The notes: generated from the sequence alone by a model not told the origin. A stretch of 64,000 nt of DNA from Cognataquiflexum rubidum (GCF_022538115.1 NZ_JAKZAL010000008.1:124001-188000), one strand, 5' to 3'. Shown: positions 7,678 to 16,063, counted from the first letter of the stretch. Numbers and translations are program-made.

Positions 7678-9264
7678 TTGGAAAATAAATTTGAGAAAAG
7701 TCCGGGTTCTATTCCTGTAGATTTATATCCCGGCCCAACCATATTTGGCCATCCAAAAGGTCTAATGACTTTATTCTTCACAGAGATGTGGGAACGATTC
7801 AGTTTTTATGGCATGAGGGCCCTTTTAATACTTTTTATGACGACTGCCATCGTAGACGGTGGTTTGGGTTTTGATGATAAAACTTCGGGAGCAATATATG
7901 GACTCTACACCATGGGGGTTTACTTGCTGGCACTTCCCGGTGGCTGGTTTGCGGACAGGCTGTTCGGTCTAAAGAAATCTGTTTGGTACGGTGGAATCAT
8001 TATTGCCTTGGGCCATTTTACCATGGCTTTGCCCGGATTATTCAATTTGATTGGGGAGGAAGGTTCTGTAAAGGAATCCCTTTCTCTGATGGATACAAAT
8101 TCATTCTTTATGGGATTGATTTTGATTGTTATCGGAACAGGGTTATTGAAGCCAAATATCAGTTCGATAGTCGGACAGCTTTATCCTGCAGGTAGTTCAA
8201 AAAGAGATGCTGGTTTTTCAATCTTTTATATGGGGATTAATCTTGGGGCTTTTATAGCACCGATAGCATGCAGTACACTAGCTACCTATGATTGGCATTT
8301 GGGATTTGGTTTGGCAGGATTGGGGATGGTTTTTGGTTTGATCCAGTATAAATTGACTAGTTCGACCTTGGTTGGTTACGGTGATGAAATTGTTATCCTG
8401 ACTGAGAAAGATGCTTTGGAAAGAAGTAAATTGGTAAGAATACTTTTTGGTATCGGAGCCCTTGTTTTGTTTGTATTGGCTCTTTTGTTTTTGGGTTTTA
8501 TTCCTATCAATGTATTGGCCTTGGCCGGGGCTTCAGGGACAATTATTGCAGTTGTGGCTTTTGTTTACCTTGGATATGTAATTTTGTTTGGAGGGCTGAG
8601 TCAGGATGACCGAAATAAAGTGGCTGTCATCGCTATCCTTTTTTTGTTTTCAGCCCTGTTTTGGTCGGGATTTGAGCAGGCCGGATCGACGTTGAATTTG
8701 TTTGCGGAACGTTTTACCAATAGAAATTTTCTGGGTTGGGAAATACCTTCAGGCTATTTTCAGTCTGTTAACTCCATGTTCATCATTATTTTCGCACCCT
8801 TTTTTGGAGCACTTTGGGTGTGGTTGGGAAGAAGAAATCTTGAGCCAAGTTCACCTTTGAAGTTTGCAATGGGTTTGCTGCTTCTAGGAATGGGCTTCTT
8901 GGTAATGTATTTTGCTGCGAAAATTGCTGCATCAGGGAATCTTGCAGCACCGACCTGGCTGATTTTCACTTATCTGCTACACACTTTTGGAGAGTTGAGT
9001 TTGAGCCCTGTAGGATTAAGTTTGGTTACAAAATTGGCACCTCCAAAATACGGAGGTCAAATGATGGGGATATGGTTTCTTTCTGTATCGCTTGGAAATT
9101 TATTCGCAGGTCTGATTGCAGGAGAAGCGAGCGGAGGAACAGAGGAAGCACTCGCGCAGATGCCGGGACAATATATGATCATTGTATTTACGGCTTTGGG
9201 AGCAGGATTGTTATTATTACTGATCAGCAGGCCGATCAAAAAATTGATGGGAAATGTCCATTAA
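7678..9264 (+). CDS. POT/PTR2-family proton-coupled di/tripeptide transporter
   Basis: Inner-membrane peptide:H+ symporter of the major facilitator superfamily; 528 residues with about 12-14 hydrophobic segments. Family motifs seen are FFTEMWERFSFYGMRALLILFM near the N-terminus (the ExxERFxYY-like motif), GWFADRLFGLKKSVWYGG, the PTR2 signature FYMGINLGAFIAP, and EQAGSTLNLFAERFTNR followed by PSGYFQSVN. The start is TTG at 7678; the next in-frame Met lies inside the first membrane segment. A strong terminator follows. It stands alone, after a 430-bp gap that holds the candidate sRNA on the other strand. Confidence 0.95.
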   Translation: MENKFEKSPGSIPVDLYPGPTIFGHPKGLMTLFFTEMWERFSFYGMRALLILFMTTAIVDGGLGFDDKTSGAIYGLYTMGVYLLALPGGWFADRLFGLKKSVWYGGIIIALGHFTMALPGLFNLIGEEGSVKESLSLMDTNSFFMGLILIVIGTGLLKPNISSIVGQLYPAGSSKRDAGFSIFYMGINLGAFIAPIACSTLATYDWHLGFGLAGLGMVFGLIQYKLTSSTLVGYGDEIVILTEKDALERSKLVRILFGIGALVLFVLALLFLGFIPINVLALAGASGTIIAVVAFVYLGYVILFGGLSQDDRNKVAVIAILFLFSALFWSGFEQAGSTLNLFAERFTNRNFLGWEIPSGYFQSVNSMFIIIFAPFFGALWVWLGRRNLEPSSPLKFAMGLLLLGMGFLVMYFAAKIAASGNLAAPTWLIFTYLLHTFGELSLSPVGLSLVTKLAPPKYGGQMMGIWFLSVSLGNLFAGLIAGEASGGTEEALAQMPGQYMIIVFTALGAGLLLLLISRPIKKLMGNVH

Positions 9265-9284
9265 AAAAGAATAAGGGGATAAAT

Positions 9285-9312
9285 AAAAAAAAGGTCATAT
9301 GACCTTTTTTTT
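9285..9312. terminator. Bidirectional terminator after the peptide transporter
   Basis: The palindrome GGTCATATGACC is flanked by an A8 tract on the left and a T8 tract on the right, giving a long A/T-extended stem. It ends plus-strand transcription of the transporter, and its minus-strand reading would end the small gene whose stop codon lies at its edge. Confidence 0.85.
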
Positions 9313-9457
9313 ATTTCCTTTTAACTTCCTTCGGAGTTTTTGTACCTCTAAAATCTATAAAGGAAAGACCTGCTCCAAGCCCGATTAGAATGCATACAAT
9401 CAATAAAAACAATTGTGCTCCTGAAGCGATAGGGGAACTGAATATTTGTAATAACAT
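9311..9457 (-). CDS. Predicted 48-aa single-pass membrane protein
   Basis: I translated this frame by hand. It opens at ATG (9455-9457) with MLLQIFSSPIASGAQLF, runs through a hydrophobic segment of about 18 residues (LLIVCILIGLGAGLSF, about 18-33), and ends in a basic tail (RGTKTPKEVKRK) at a TAA inside the terminator T-tract. A hydrophobic helix followed by a Lys/Arg-rich end gives a plausible N-out/C-in micropeptide. It is placed as a gene would be: a terminator directly at its 3' end and no other gene overlapping. Function unknown; a chance ORF is not excluded. Confidence 0.5.
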   Translation of the reverse strand: MLLQIFSSPIASGAQLFLLIVCILIGLGAGLSFIDFRGTKTPKEVKRK

Positions 9458-9530
9458 ATATTGGATAGATTACTTATGGCTATTTTTTCGAAATATAGCA
9501 TAGATTGGATTTGGGACAAAATTTGCATTT

Positions 9531-9568
9531 AAAAAAGCAGGAAGTTTAATTAAACTTCCTGCTTTTTT
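9531..9568. terminator. Bidirectional terminator before the acidic-protein gene
   Basis: A perfect inverted repeat with arms GCAGGAAGTTTAA / TTAAACTTCCTGC at 9537-9562, flanked by A6 and T6. It lies 5 bp after the stop of the minus-strand acidic protein and would terminate it efficiently. Confidence 0.85.
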
Positions 9569-9573
9569 CCTAA

Positions 9574-9768
9574 TTAATCAATTTCATCGTCAAAGTCTTC
9601 ATCGAAATCGTCATCATCGAAATCATCGTCTTCCAGATCATCAAAATCCTCATCAAGGAGTTCGCTGTCTTCATCTAGATCGTACACCTCGTCTTTAAAT
9701 TCTTCTGCAAACTCATCGTCATCATCGAAATCTTCGATTTCTTCAAAATCGTCTTCTAAATCGTCCAT
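9574..9768 (-). CDS. Hyperacidic small protein (64 aa, Asp/Glu-rich)
   Basis: Of 64 residues, 43 are Asp or Glu and only one is Lys. Phe recurs at regular intervals within the acidic runs (DDF, EDF, DEDF patterns). I chose ATG 9768 because the upstream in-frame extension to 9816 is neutral and unlike the rest. It has a dedicated terminator. There is no enzymatic motif; such acidic tracts can mimic nucleic acid or act as chaperone-like or cation-binding tails, but no role can be assigned. A very low-complexity sequence may be misread by automated annotation. Confidence 0.72.
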   Translation of the reverse strand: MDDLEDDFEEIEDFDDDDEFAEEFKDEVYDLDEDSELLDEDFDDLEDDDFDDDDFDEDFDDEID

Positions 9769-9837
9769 AGTATGAATAAGGTTAATTGTTTTAATATCAA
9801 ATGGATTGATGGGCACTAATTAAATCAAAATATATTT

Positions 9838-10323
9838 TTAAGCAAATACCTTGTCAAGGTTATTTTTTTGCAACATTATAACATCTGAATCAACACTTTT
9901 CTCAATCCACTGATTTTCTAGCATTTCCAACCAAGTTTCGAAATATAGGATCACATCTGATAATATATTTTTTTCCAAATTCCGGCTTTTGGTAGAAGGT
10001 AGGTTCCTGAGAATGTTTGGATCAGATAATTTCTCGAGATGCCTCAGATCATTTATTTTTAGGCCTTTTTCAAGCATTTTGCCAATCATCAAGTCCATTG
10101 GATACCCGCTGTCCGGACAATAATCAATCAATTGGTCATTCCAATCCCCTGATTTTTCCATTGCAAACCTGTGAATCTCCTCTTTGGTAAGTTGGATGAG
10201 CTCCTGGGCGAGATTACCACAATTACATGCACCCATATGCCCCCACTGATATGGAGCACCTTTTTTCAATTTGACGATAGTCTTTCTGACTGCATCAATC
10301 AATTCAACGCTGACTCTTGACAT
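9838..10323 (-). CDS. Conserved hypothetical protein with CNCG motif
   Basis: A 161-residue soluble protein beginning MSRVSVELIDAVRKT. An upstream in-frame ATG at 10353 exists, but the shorter start gives the amphipathic N-terminal helix expected. The region GAPYQWGHMGACNCGNLAQEL has a CxC pair and His that could bind metal, and CPDSGYPMD adds another Cys. The rest is helical. I recognise the type as a conserved Bacteroidota protein without assigned function. It is followed 69 bp later on the same strand by the acidic-protein gene. Confidence 0.75.
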   Translation of the reverse strand: MSRVSVELIDAVRKTIVKLKKGAPYQWGHMGACNCGNLAQELIQLTKEEIHRFAMEKSGDWNDQLIDYCPDSGYPMDLMIGKMLEKGLKINDLRHLEKLSDPNILRNLPSTKSRNLEKNILSDVILYFETWLEMLENQWIEKSVDSDVIMLQKNNLDKVFA

Positions 10324-10409
10324 AGAAGGTAAATTTTTATAAAAAGTAAACAATAAAAAACCTTCCCGGTTTGAATCAAAGAAAAAAAAATAGAAAAAAT
10401 TGAAAATTG

Positions 10410-10766
10410 TTAATTAAAAATATTCTTGATATATTTTTTTACCAAAGGCTTTGACAGATATTTTTTGACAACAGCATAGTTGGTCGCTTTGACAATATCC
10501 CTCTCATCCACTGAACTACTCAAAATATATATCTCAGGACTGATTTCTTTTGGCCTGAATTCTTCCAAGAAATCCCAACCTGTCATTTCGGGCATATTCA
10601 GGTCCAAAAACAGGTAATTGGGGTCAATTTGGTAGATATCCTGAAGGGCTTTGGTAGCACTTTGGAATTTAAAAATCTTATGAGGGACTTTAATATTTTT
10701 GCTGATCAACTTTTCAGTTACAAAAGTACTGATTGGATCATCGTCGATTAGAACTATTTTTACCAT
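10410..10766 (-). CDS. Single-domain response regulator (CheY-like receiver)
   Basis: A 118-residue receiver domain without an output domain. Acidic pocket D8/D9 (VLIDDDP), phospho-acceptor D55 (LFLDLNMPEMTGWDFL), switch Ser in ILSSS (about 83-85) and K106 (YLSKPL) are all present. I start it at ATG 10766; the frame remains open upstream to 10859, but that stretch lacks receiver homology. It is probably a phospho-relay or adaptor for a kinase located elsewhere. No histidine kinase is adjacent. The neighbouring Mpo1-like gene is upstream on the same strand, 101 bp away. Confidence 0.9.
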   Translation of the reverse strand: MVKIVLIDDDPISTFVTEKLISKNIKVPHKIFKFQSATKALQDIYQIDPNYLFLDLNMPEMTGWDFLEEFRPKEISPEIYILSSSVDERDIVKATNYAVVKKYLSKPLVKKYIKNIFN

Positions 10767-10867
10767 ATAATACAAAATATTGATTTTGAAATACAATATA
10801 TACAATACAAAATTACAGTATAACTTTGGATTTACAACAGTTCTTGAAAAAATTATCAACTTTATTT

Positions 10868-11197
10868 TTACCCTTTTCTAGGCCTAAATCGCTCTTTTCC
10901 TGTAGCTAGATCAAAAAACAACAAAAAATCAGAGGCAAGGCTATAAAATGGGTACTGAAATGTCGCCGGTTTGTTTTTTTCAAAGAAAAAATGCCCAACC
11001 CAGGCAAATCCGTAACCGACAAAAGGAATAGCGATCAATAGGTAATAATTTGATAAATAAATGGCTGCTCCTAGTATAAAAAACAACAATGCTGTACCAA
11101 TAAAATGTAAGGTACGGCTGGTAGGATTTTGATGCTCGGAAAGGTAGTAAGGATAAAATTCCTTCAAAGTGCCGTATTGTTTTTCTGGGTTTTTCAT
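10868..11197 (-). CDS. Mpo1-like (DUF962/YGL010w) membrane protein
   Basis: A 109-residue protein with two hydrophobic hairpin segments (about 33-50 and 52-68). Conserved His residues sit in LSEHQNPTSRTLHFIG (H22, H31) and in WVGHFFFEKNKPATF (H69). This matches the Mpo1 family, of which yeast Mpo1 is an Fe(II) dioxygenase acting on 2-hydroxy fatty acids in phytosphingosine degradation. The bacterial substrate is unknown. The start lies 3 nt after the stop of the upstream DUF4136 lipoprotein gene, so the two form an operon. Confidence 0.85.
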   Translation of the reverse strand: MKNPEKQYGTLKEFYPYYLSEHQNPTSRTLHFIGTALLFFILGAAIYLSNYYLLIAIPFVGYGFAWVGHFFFEKNKPATFQYPFYSLASDFLLFFDLATGKERFRPRKG

Positions 11198-11200
11198 AAA

Positions 11201-11776
11201 TCATTTATTAGTAGGTATCATATGGCTTTTGTAAGTCTGGGCAATTTTTTCTATTGATTTTAATGCTTTTTTATTTTTGTCTTTTGGATTGGTGACCTCT
11301 GAAACAGCAGTAAGTTGCATCAGGATTTTTTCATTTTTTGGATCTATAAAGTCGACCATGATTTGCATCAATTGATAATTCTGGGTAGAAACCATGTTCT
11401 GTTGGTTAATGAACCTCGGATCGTACATCCAAGGATCCCAAACCCTTCCTCCCCACATCGGATACCTGTTATTATATACTTCTTTTTGTCTCATGTCTTC
11501 ATTGGAAGTATACCTGATAACCAGGTCAGGGGAATCTCTTTCATATTTGAGACCTTGCTCCTCAAGAAGGTATTGCAGCTGTTCTGAAACAACTGCGTCC
11601 AAATAAGCATCATTAAAACCCCTGTGTCCTATTTCTTTATTGGTGATGACAAAGCTTTTATATTCTTTGTAGGGGGCAAATTCTGTTTTTTCTTTAAAAA
11701 TCTCAATGGAACTACAGGAAGGAAAAAAAAGGAGTAAAAGAAGCAAGAGTTTGGTATTTCTGAATTCGATTATCAT
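11201..11776 (-). CDS. DUF4136 family lipoprotein
   Basis: A 191-residue exported protein. Residues 6-20 form a hydrophobic leader ending in lipobox FPSC, so Cys21 is the likely lipidated residue after signal peptidase II cleavage. The mature part (YKEYKSFVITNKEI, VVSEQLQYLLEEQGLKY, PDLVIRYTSNEDM) has the DUF4136 arrangement of a short strand and a helix that precedes a polar, Tyr/Pro/Trp-rich tail. It is periplasmic or at the inner leaflet of the outer membrane; role unknown. First gene of a two-gene unit with the Mpo1-like gene. Confidence 0.85.
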   Translation of the reverse strand: MIIEFRNTKLLLLLLLFFPSCSSIEIFKEKTEFAPYKEYKSFVITNKEIGHRGFNDAYLDAVVSEQLQYLLEEQGLKYERDSPDLVIRYTSNEDMRQKEVYNNRYPMWGGRVWDPWMYDPRFINQQNMVSTQNYQLMQIMVDFIDPKNEKILMQLTAVSEVTNPKDKNKKALKSIEKIAQTYKSHMIPTNK

Positions 11777-11955
11777 GGGTTTGCAACGCAGGTTGTTCTC
11801 AGACTTTATTTAACTCAAATATTTTAAAAAAGGATTAATGATGAAGATTATTTTTTCAGAAATTTTTTAAAATCACTTAAAATCCAAATTGTTATATCCA
11901 TAATCTTATTTATTTTATTATTTAATTTGCTTATGTTTTACTTAACTCAATAATT

Positions 11956-12861
11956 ATGAAAAAACTATTTACGATTTGTTTGATTTTCACTTTTGGCCAT
12001 TTTGGTTTCTCTCAGGACGCCGATGCTGTTGTTGACAGTGCTACAATTGCATTAAAAGATACAACCTATTGGATTTCAGAGTTGAGTATTGGATTTAACT
12101 TAAATCAGGCATCATTCTCAGGAAACTGGAAATCAGGAGGTGTCAATTCATTTGCCTTGGGATCTATTTTCAGCGGAAAAGCCAATTATGCAAAAGACCG
12201 GTTGAGTTGGGACAATCAGGTGGAGCTTATTTATGGGATTGTAAAAAATGACGATTTAGGTCTTAGAAAATCCAATGATAGGATATTTTTTGATTCAAAA
12301 GTGGGATATAAAATTAATCAGAAATGGGGTTATTTTACCTCATTAAACTTTATCACTCAATTTACAGATGGGTTTGACTATTCGGCCGATGACCCGGTTT
12401 TGATTTCAAGATTTTTTGCACCTGCTTTCTTGACCACAGGATTTGGTTTTGAATACAAGCCCAATGCTGATTTTGCACTTAGATTGGCCCCATTTTCACC
12501 CAGATTTACTTTCGTAACAGACCTGGATCTAATCAATACAGTGCCTGATAATTACGGTGTACCTGCAGGCCAAAAATTAAGGACTGAATGGCTAGCTTTT
12601 CAGGTATTCATGACTTACAATAAGAAATTCAGCGATAACCTTACTTTGAATTCCCGCTACCAGATTTTTGCCAATTTGCAAACCCTGGAATTTAAGACTA
12701 TAGACCATAGATTGGATTTTACGCTGATTGCCAAGATAACAAGGTATGTGGATGTGACATTTACCAGTATCAATGTGTATGATATTGATATGGTAGAAGG
12801 AATTCAGTTTAGTCAAGCCCTTGCATTAGGGATTTTATACAAAGTCAATAATAAAAAGTAG
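11956..12861 (+). CDS. DUF3078 outer-membrane beta-barrel-like protein
   Basis: A 301-residue exported protein with a Sec signal peptide (about 1-19, ending GFSQ). The mature part alternates hydrophobic and polar residues as a beta-barrel would and carries the DUF3078 motifs NLNQASFSGNWKSGGVNSFALG and LSWDNQVELIYGIVKN, then a long stretch of paired strands ending VNNKK. It is expected in the outer membrane. Substrate or function not known. It is preceded by 179 bp of A/T-rich DNA and followed by a terminator shared with the convergent stress-protein gene. Confidence 0.87.
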   Translation: MKKLFTICLIFTFGHFGFSQDADAVVDSATIALKDTTYWISELSIGFNLNQASFSGNWKSGGVNSFALGSIFSGKANYAKDRLSWDNQVELIYGIVKNDDLGLRKSNDRIFFDSKVGYKINQKWGYFTSLNFITQFTDGFDYSADDPVLISRFFAPAFLTTGFGFEYKPNADFALRLAPFSPRFTFVTDLDLINTVPDNYGVPAGQKLRTEWLAFQVFMTYNKKFSDNLTLNSRYQIFANLQTLEFKTIDHRLDFTLIAKITRYVDVTFTSINVYDIDMVEGIQFSQALALGILYKVNNKK

Positions 12862-12968
12862 GTTTTTGCAGACCTTTTCCTTAAAAAATTTTGATTTTTA
12901 CATTTATGTATTATTTTTGTTTCAATTGTGGTAGTTAAATAATAGTTGGTTTAGTTTTCATAAAAAGG

Positions 12969-12992
12969 GCAGGAGAAATTCTCCTGCTTTTT
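12969..12992. terminator. Bidirectional terminator between DUF3078 and universal stress protein genes
   Basis: Stem GCAGGAGAA / TTCTCCTGC around a one-base centre at 12969-12987, followed by T6 on the plus strand and preceded by an A-run that serves the minus strand. It sits directly at the end of the minus-strand usp gene. Confidence 0.85.
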
Positions 12993-13828
12993 TACTTTTT
13001 AGCAACTTTAATACTTAGCACGGGCATTTCGGTAAGTCCAATGAGATTTTCTGATACACTTGGTGAGAAGTATTGCTTAAAATCAGATTTTCCATAAGTA
13101 ATTATTGCAATTCCATCTGCATTGATTTTTTCTGCAAACTGAATAACTCCCCGTTCTTCTTTGAAGGAGTCGATTATGTGGATTTCGTGCTCATAACTTG
13201 CAAATTCATTAAGGAAAGTTTTCCCGATACTCATGATGTCATTGGTCTCTAAAAAATAGGTGGGGGTGTTCACGAACAATACTTTCAGTTTGACCTGAAG
13301 GATTTCCATAAGATTTTCCACCATTCGAAATGTTGGTCCTGTCTCTTCTTTAAAATTGGTGGCAAGTACCAACTTTTCCAGTTTAAGTTTTTCAGGAAGT
13401 TTTTTCACTACTATGACCGGAACCTTTGAATTTCTAATCATACTGTAGGTATTGGTGCCAAGGATATAATCTTTGAAACCATATACACCATGTGAACCCA
13501 TTACCACCAAATCAATGTGCTCTTCCTCTACAAAGCGGTGAATTTTCTCATTGGTGTTGTTGAATATGAGGATTTTCCGGGATTTGATATTATCGGATTC
13601 GGCCTGCTTAATGAGCTCATTAAGCCTTTTTTTAGATTGGGCTATGGCTTCTTTGGCATCAGGAAAAAGATCTTCCTGCTCTTTGGTTAATTTTGACCAA
13701 TCTACAGGAGTATTGATGACATGTAGGAAAACCAACTCGGCATCTATCTTTTGAGCAAGGAAGAAGGCGTATTTTTCAGCATTTTGAGCGCATTCTGAAA
13801 AATCAGTGGGCACAAGTATCTTTTTCAT
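12992..13828 (-). CDS. Universal stress protein with two UspA domains
   Basis: A 278-residue cytoplasmic protein of two tandem UspA folds. The first (1-about 145) has the ATP-binding signature G-2x-G-9x-G-T (MGSHGVYGFKDYILGTNTYSMI). The second (about 148-278) ends ITYGKSDFKQYFSPSV and lacks that signature, so it probably does not bind ATP. The opening MKKILVPTDFSECAQNAEKYA is typical. Usp proteins take part in stress or redox survival; no partner lies next to it. Convergent with the DUF3078 gene. Confidence 0.93.
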   Translation of the reverse strand: MKKILVPTDFSECAQNAEKYAFFLAQKIDAELVFLHVINTPVDWSKLTKEQEDLFPDAKEAIAQSKKRLNELIKQAESDNIKSRKILIFNNTNEKIHRFVEEEHIDLVVMGSHGVYGFKDYILGTNTYSMIRNSKVPVIVVKKLPEKLKLEKLVLATNFKEETGPTFRMVENLMEILQVKLKVLFVNTPTYFLETNDIMSIGKTFLNEFASYEHEIHIIDSFKEERGVIQFAEKINADGIAIITYGKSDFKQYFSPSVSENLIGLTEMPVLSIKVAKK

Positions 13829-13934
13829 GGCTTTAAGGGTTTAATTCTCTGAATTATCCTAAAAATACCCTTACAAAAACAAAAATATACTATTCAATAT
13901 CAGGGAGTTAAATGATAAAAATCAGTTAGAAAAG

Positions 13935-13960
13935 AAAAAGCCTCAGGAAAAACCTGAGGC
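13935..13960 (-). terminator. Terminator downstream of tRNA-Arg
   Basis: Perfect 8-bp stem GCCTCAGG / CCTGAGGC (13940-13960) just beyond the encoded CCA; on the minus strand it is followed by T5 and a C/T-rich stretch. It ends the sucC-tRNA transcript. Confidence 0.85.
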
Positions 13961-13961
13961 T

Positions 13962-14038
13962 TGGTGCGCGCGGAAGGATTCGAACCCTCAACCCTCGGAG
14001 CCGAAATCCGATATTCTATCCAATTGAACTACGCACGC
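13962..14038 (-). tRNA. tRNA-Arg (anticodon TCG), CCA encoded
   Basis: A full cloverleaf is seen on the minus strand. The acceptor GCGTGCG pairs with CGCGCGC (one G-T wobble). The anticodon stem TCGGA/TCCGA encloses the 7-base loop TTTCGGC with anticodon TCG. The T arm GAGGG-TTCGAAT-CCTTC is standard. The discriminator is A and the 3' CCA is present in the DNA. It reads CGN arginine codons. It starts 17 nt after the sucC stop codon with no terminator between, so it is probably processed from the sucC transcript. Confidence 0.96.
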
Positions 14039-14055
14039 TTCTAATTCAGCTCTGA

Positions 14056-15267
14056 TTAAGATATAGCTGCTTTAACTTTTTCAGCTGCATCTTTCAATGT
14101 AATGGCCGAGGATACTTTTAATCCTGATTCATCAATTATTCTAGCACCTTCTTCTGCATTGGTGCCCTGTAGCCTTACTATAATAGGAACAGGTATATTT
14201 CCGATTGTCTTATAAGCTTCGACTACCCCGTTTGCGATCCTGTCACATCTTACAATTCCTCCAAATACGTTGATAAGAATGGCTTTTACATTGGGATCCT
14301 GAAGGATAATCCTAAATCCGGCTTCTACAGTGACGGCATTTGCTCCTCCTCCCACATCGAGGAAATTGGCAGGCTCACCACCTGAAAGTTTGATCATATC
14401 CATAGTAGCCATGGCTAAACCGGCTCCATTGACCATGCAGCCTACATTTCCATCCAACTTTACATAGTTAAGACCTGATTTGCCAGCTTCCACTTCCAAA
14501 GGATCTTCTTCGGCAATATCTCTCAATTCGGCAAGAGCCTTTTGTCTGTATAATGCATTGTCATCTAAACCTACTTTTGCATCAACAGCCAAAATTTTAT
14601 CATCTGATGTTTTTAAAACAGGGTTGATTTCAAATTGTGCGGCATCAGATCCCACATAGGCATTGTAAAGTGAGGTGATAAACTTCACCATTTCTTTGAA
14701 CGCATTGCCTTCAAGACCTAATTTGAAAGCCACTTTTCTAGCCTGAAATGGCTGTAATCCAACTTTTGGATCGATCCATTCTTTGATGATTTTTTCGGGA
14801 TGTTTTTCGGCTACTTCCTCGATGTCCATTCCACCTTCTGTAGATGCCATGATGACGTTGCTTCCCCGGCCTCTATCCAACAAAATGGATAAGTAATATT
14901 CTTTCGGTTCGGAAGCTCCGGGATAATAGACATCCTCAGCTACCAGCACTTTATTTACTTTTTTGCCTTCGGCACCTGTTTGGATGGTGACCAAAGTCCC
15001 TCCAAGAATTCCGGCTGCTTTTACAGGAACATCTTCTAGGCTTTTAGCCAAAACAACACCTCGAGAACCTGTTTCATTTACCATTCCTTTTCCCCGTCCA
15101 CCTGCATGGATTTGGGCTTTGATTACATACCAGGAAGTTCCGGTAGAAGCATTAAGCTTTTTGGCAGCTTCCAATGCTCCTTCAGGGCTGTCTGCGACTA
15201 TCCCTTCCTGAATCCTGACGCCATAGCTTTTCAAAAGTTCTTTAGCTTGATATTCGTGTATGTTCAT
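14056..15267 (-). CDS. sucC: Succinyl-CoA synthetase (ADP-forming) beta subunit
   Basis: TCA-cycle enzyme subunit that makes succinate and ATP (or GTP) from succinyl-CoA with the alpha subunit SucD, which is not in this window. Residues 1-230 form the ATP-grasp domain (MNIHEYQAKELLKSYGV, IHAGGRGKG, FEINPVLK). Residues about 240-403 form the flavodoxin-like domain with NFLDVGGGA and INVFGGIVRCDRIANGV. Length of 403 aa is normal. tRNA-Arg lies 17 nt downstream on the same strand. Divergent from the LolD-type gene across 139 bp. Confidence 0.97.
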   Translation of the reverse strand: MNIHEYQAKELLKSYGVRIQEGIVADSPEGALEAAKKLNASTGTSWYVIKAQIHAGGRGKGMVNETGSRGVVLAKSLEDVPVKAAGILGGTLVTIQTGAEGKKVNKVLVAEDVYYPGASEPKEYYLSILLDRGRGSNVIMASTEGGMDIEEVAEKHPEKIIKEWIDPKVGLQPFQARKVAFKLGLEGNAFKEMVKFITSLYNAYVGSDAAQFEINPVLKTSDDKILAVDAKVGLDDNALYRQKALAELRDIAEEDPLEVEAGKSGLNYVKLDGNVGCMVNGAGLAMATMDMIKLSGGEPANFLDVGGGANAVTVEAGFRIILQDPNVKAILINVFGGIVRCDRIANGVVEAYKTIGNIPVPIIVRLQGTNAEEGARIIDESGLKVSSAITLKDAAEKVKAAIS

Positions 15268-15379
15268 CCTTATGAAAATTTTTGCCCGAAGTTAAGCGCT
15301 ACATGTTTATTTATCAAATTAACATCCGGTCTTTTGGTAAATAAATCCCTTCAATGGTCAGATAGGAATCTGTAATTTT

Positions 15380-15387
15380 TATATTTG
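15380..15387 (+). promoter_or_regulatory. Candidate -7 promoter element of the LolD-type gene
   Basis: TATATTTG matches the Bacteroidota -7 consensus TAnnTTTG exactly. It implies a start near 15394, 13 nt before the ATG. No clear TTG is present at -33. Confidence 0.42.
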
Positions 15388-15406
15388 TTGACTAAAAACA
15401 CAATAT

Positions 15407-16063
15407 ATGTTAGTTGCTAATGGAATCCACAAAAATTATGGAGACTTACATGTGCTCAAAGGGGTGGATGTGAAAATCAATTCCGGTGAGGTGGTGTCCA
15501 TCGTGGGCTCTTCAGGTGCCGGAAAAAGTACGCTGCTGCATATTTTAGGCACTTTGGATCAGGCTGACAAAGGTGATGTTCATATCGGCAATACCTTGAT
15601 AACCGGTCTGAAAGGAGACAAGCTGGCTGAATTCAGAAATAGGGAAATCGGTTTTATATTCCAGTTCCACAATCTGCTCCCTGAGTTTACTGCGGAAGAA
15701 AACATCATGATTCCCGGATTGATAGCCAACAGGCCTATGAATGAACTTCGAAAAAGAGCAGGACAATTGGCTGAGAGATTGGGTATTAGCAGCAGGCTAG
15801 GGCATAAGCCTTCCGAGCTTTCGGGTGGGGAGCAACAAAGGGTGGCTGTCGCAAGGGCTTTGGTCAATGACCCAAAAATTATTTTTGCAGATGAACCAAG
15901 CGGAAACCTCGATTCAAAAAGTGCCCAAGCACTGCACAAGTTGTTTTTTGAATTGAGAAAAGAATTTGGGAAGTCTTTTGTCATCGTCACGCACAACCAA
16001 GAGTTGGCACAAATGGCCGACAGAACTTTGGTGATGCAGGACGGCAAGATAATAGGTCAATAA
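15407..16063 (+). CDS. LolD-type ABC transporter ATP-binding protein
   Basis: A 218-residue ATPase of the MacB/LolD/FtsE group. Walker A GSSGAGKST is at 34-42, Q-loop FQFHNLLPEFTAEENI at about 86-100, signature LSGGEQQRVAVARAL at 138-152 and Walker B IIFADEPSGNLD at 158-169, with H-loop VTHNQELA. The sequence 'EFTAEEN' after the Q-loop is typical of LolD. LolD powers lipoprotein release by LolC/E, but no permease is adjacent, so the assignment within the group is by similarity only. Confidence 0.88.
   Translation: MLVANGIHKNYGDLHVLKGVDVKINSGEVVSIVGSSGAGKSTLLHILGTLDQADKGDVHIGNTLITGLKGDKLAEFRNREIGFIFQFHNLLPEFTAEENIMIPGLIANRPMNELRKRAGQLAERLGISSRLGHKPSELSGGEQQRVAVARALVNDPKIIFADEPSGNLDSKSAQALHKLFFELRKEFGKSFVIVTHNQELAQMADRTLVMQDGKIIGQ

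Noticed and set aside
13962-14038. tRNA as an integration site for a genomic island
   Set aside because: No integrase gene, no duplicated tRNA 3' end and no change in gene type or composition next to it.
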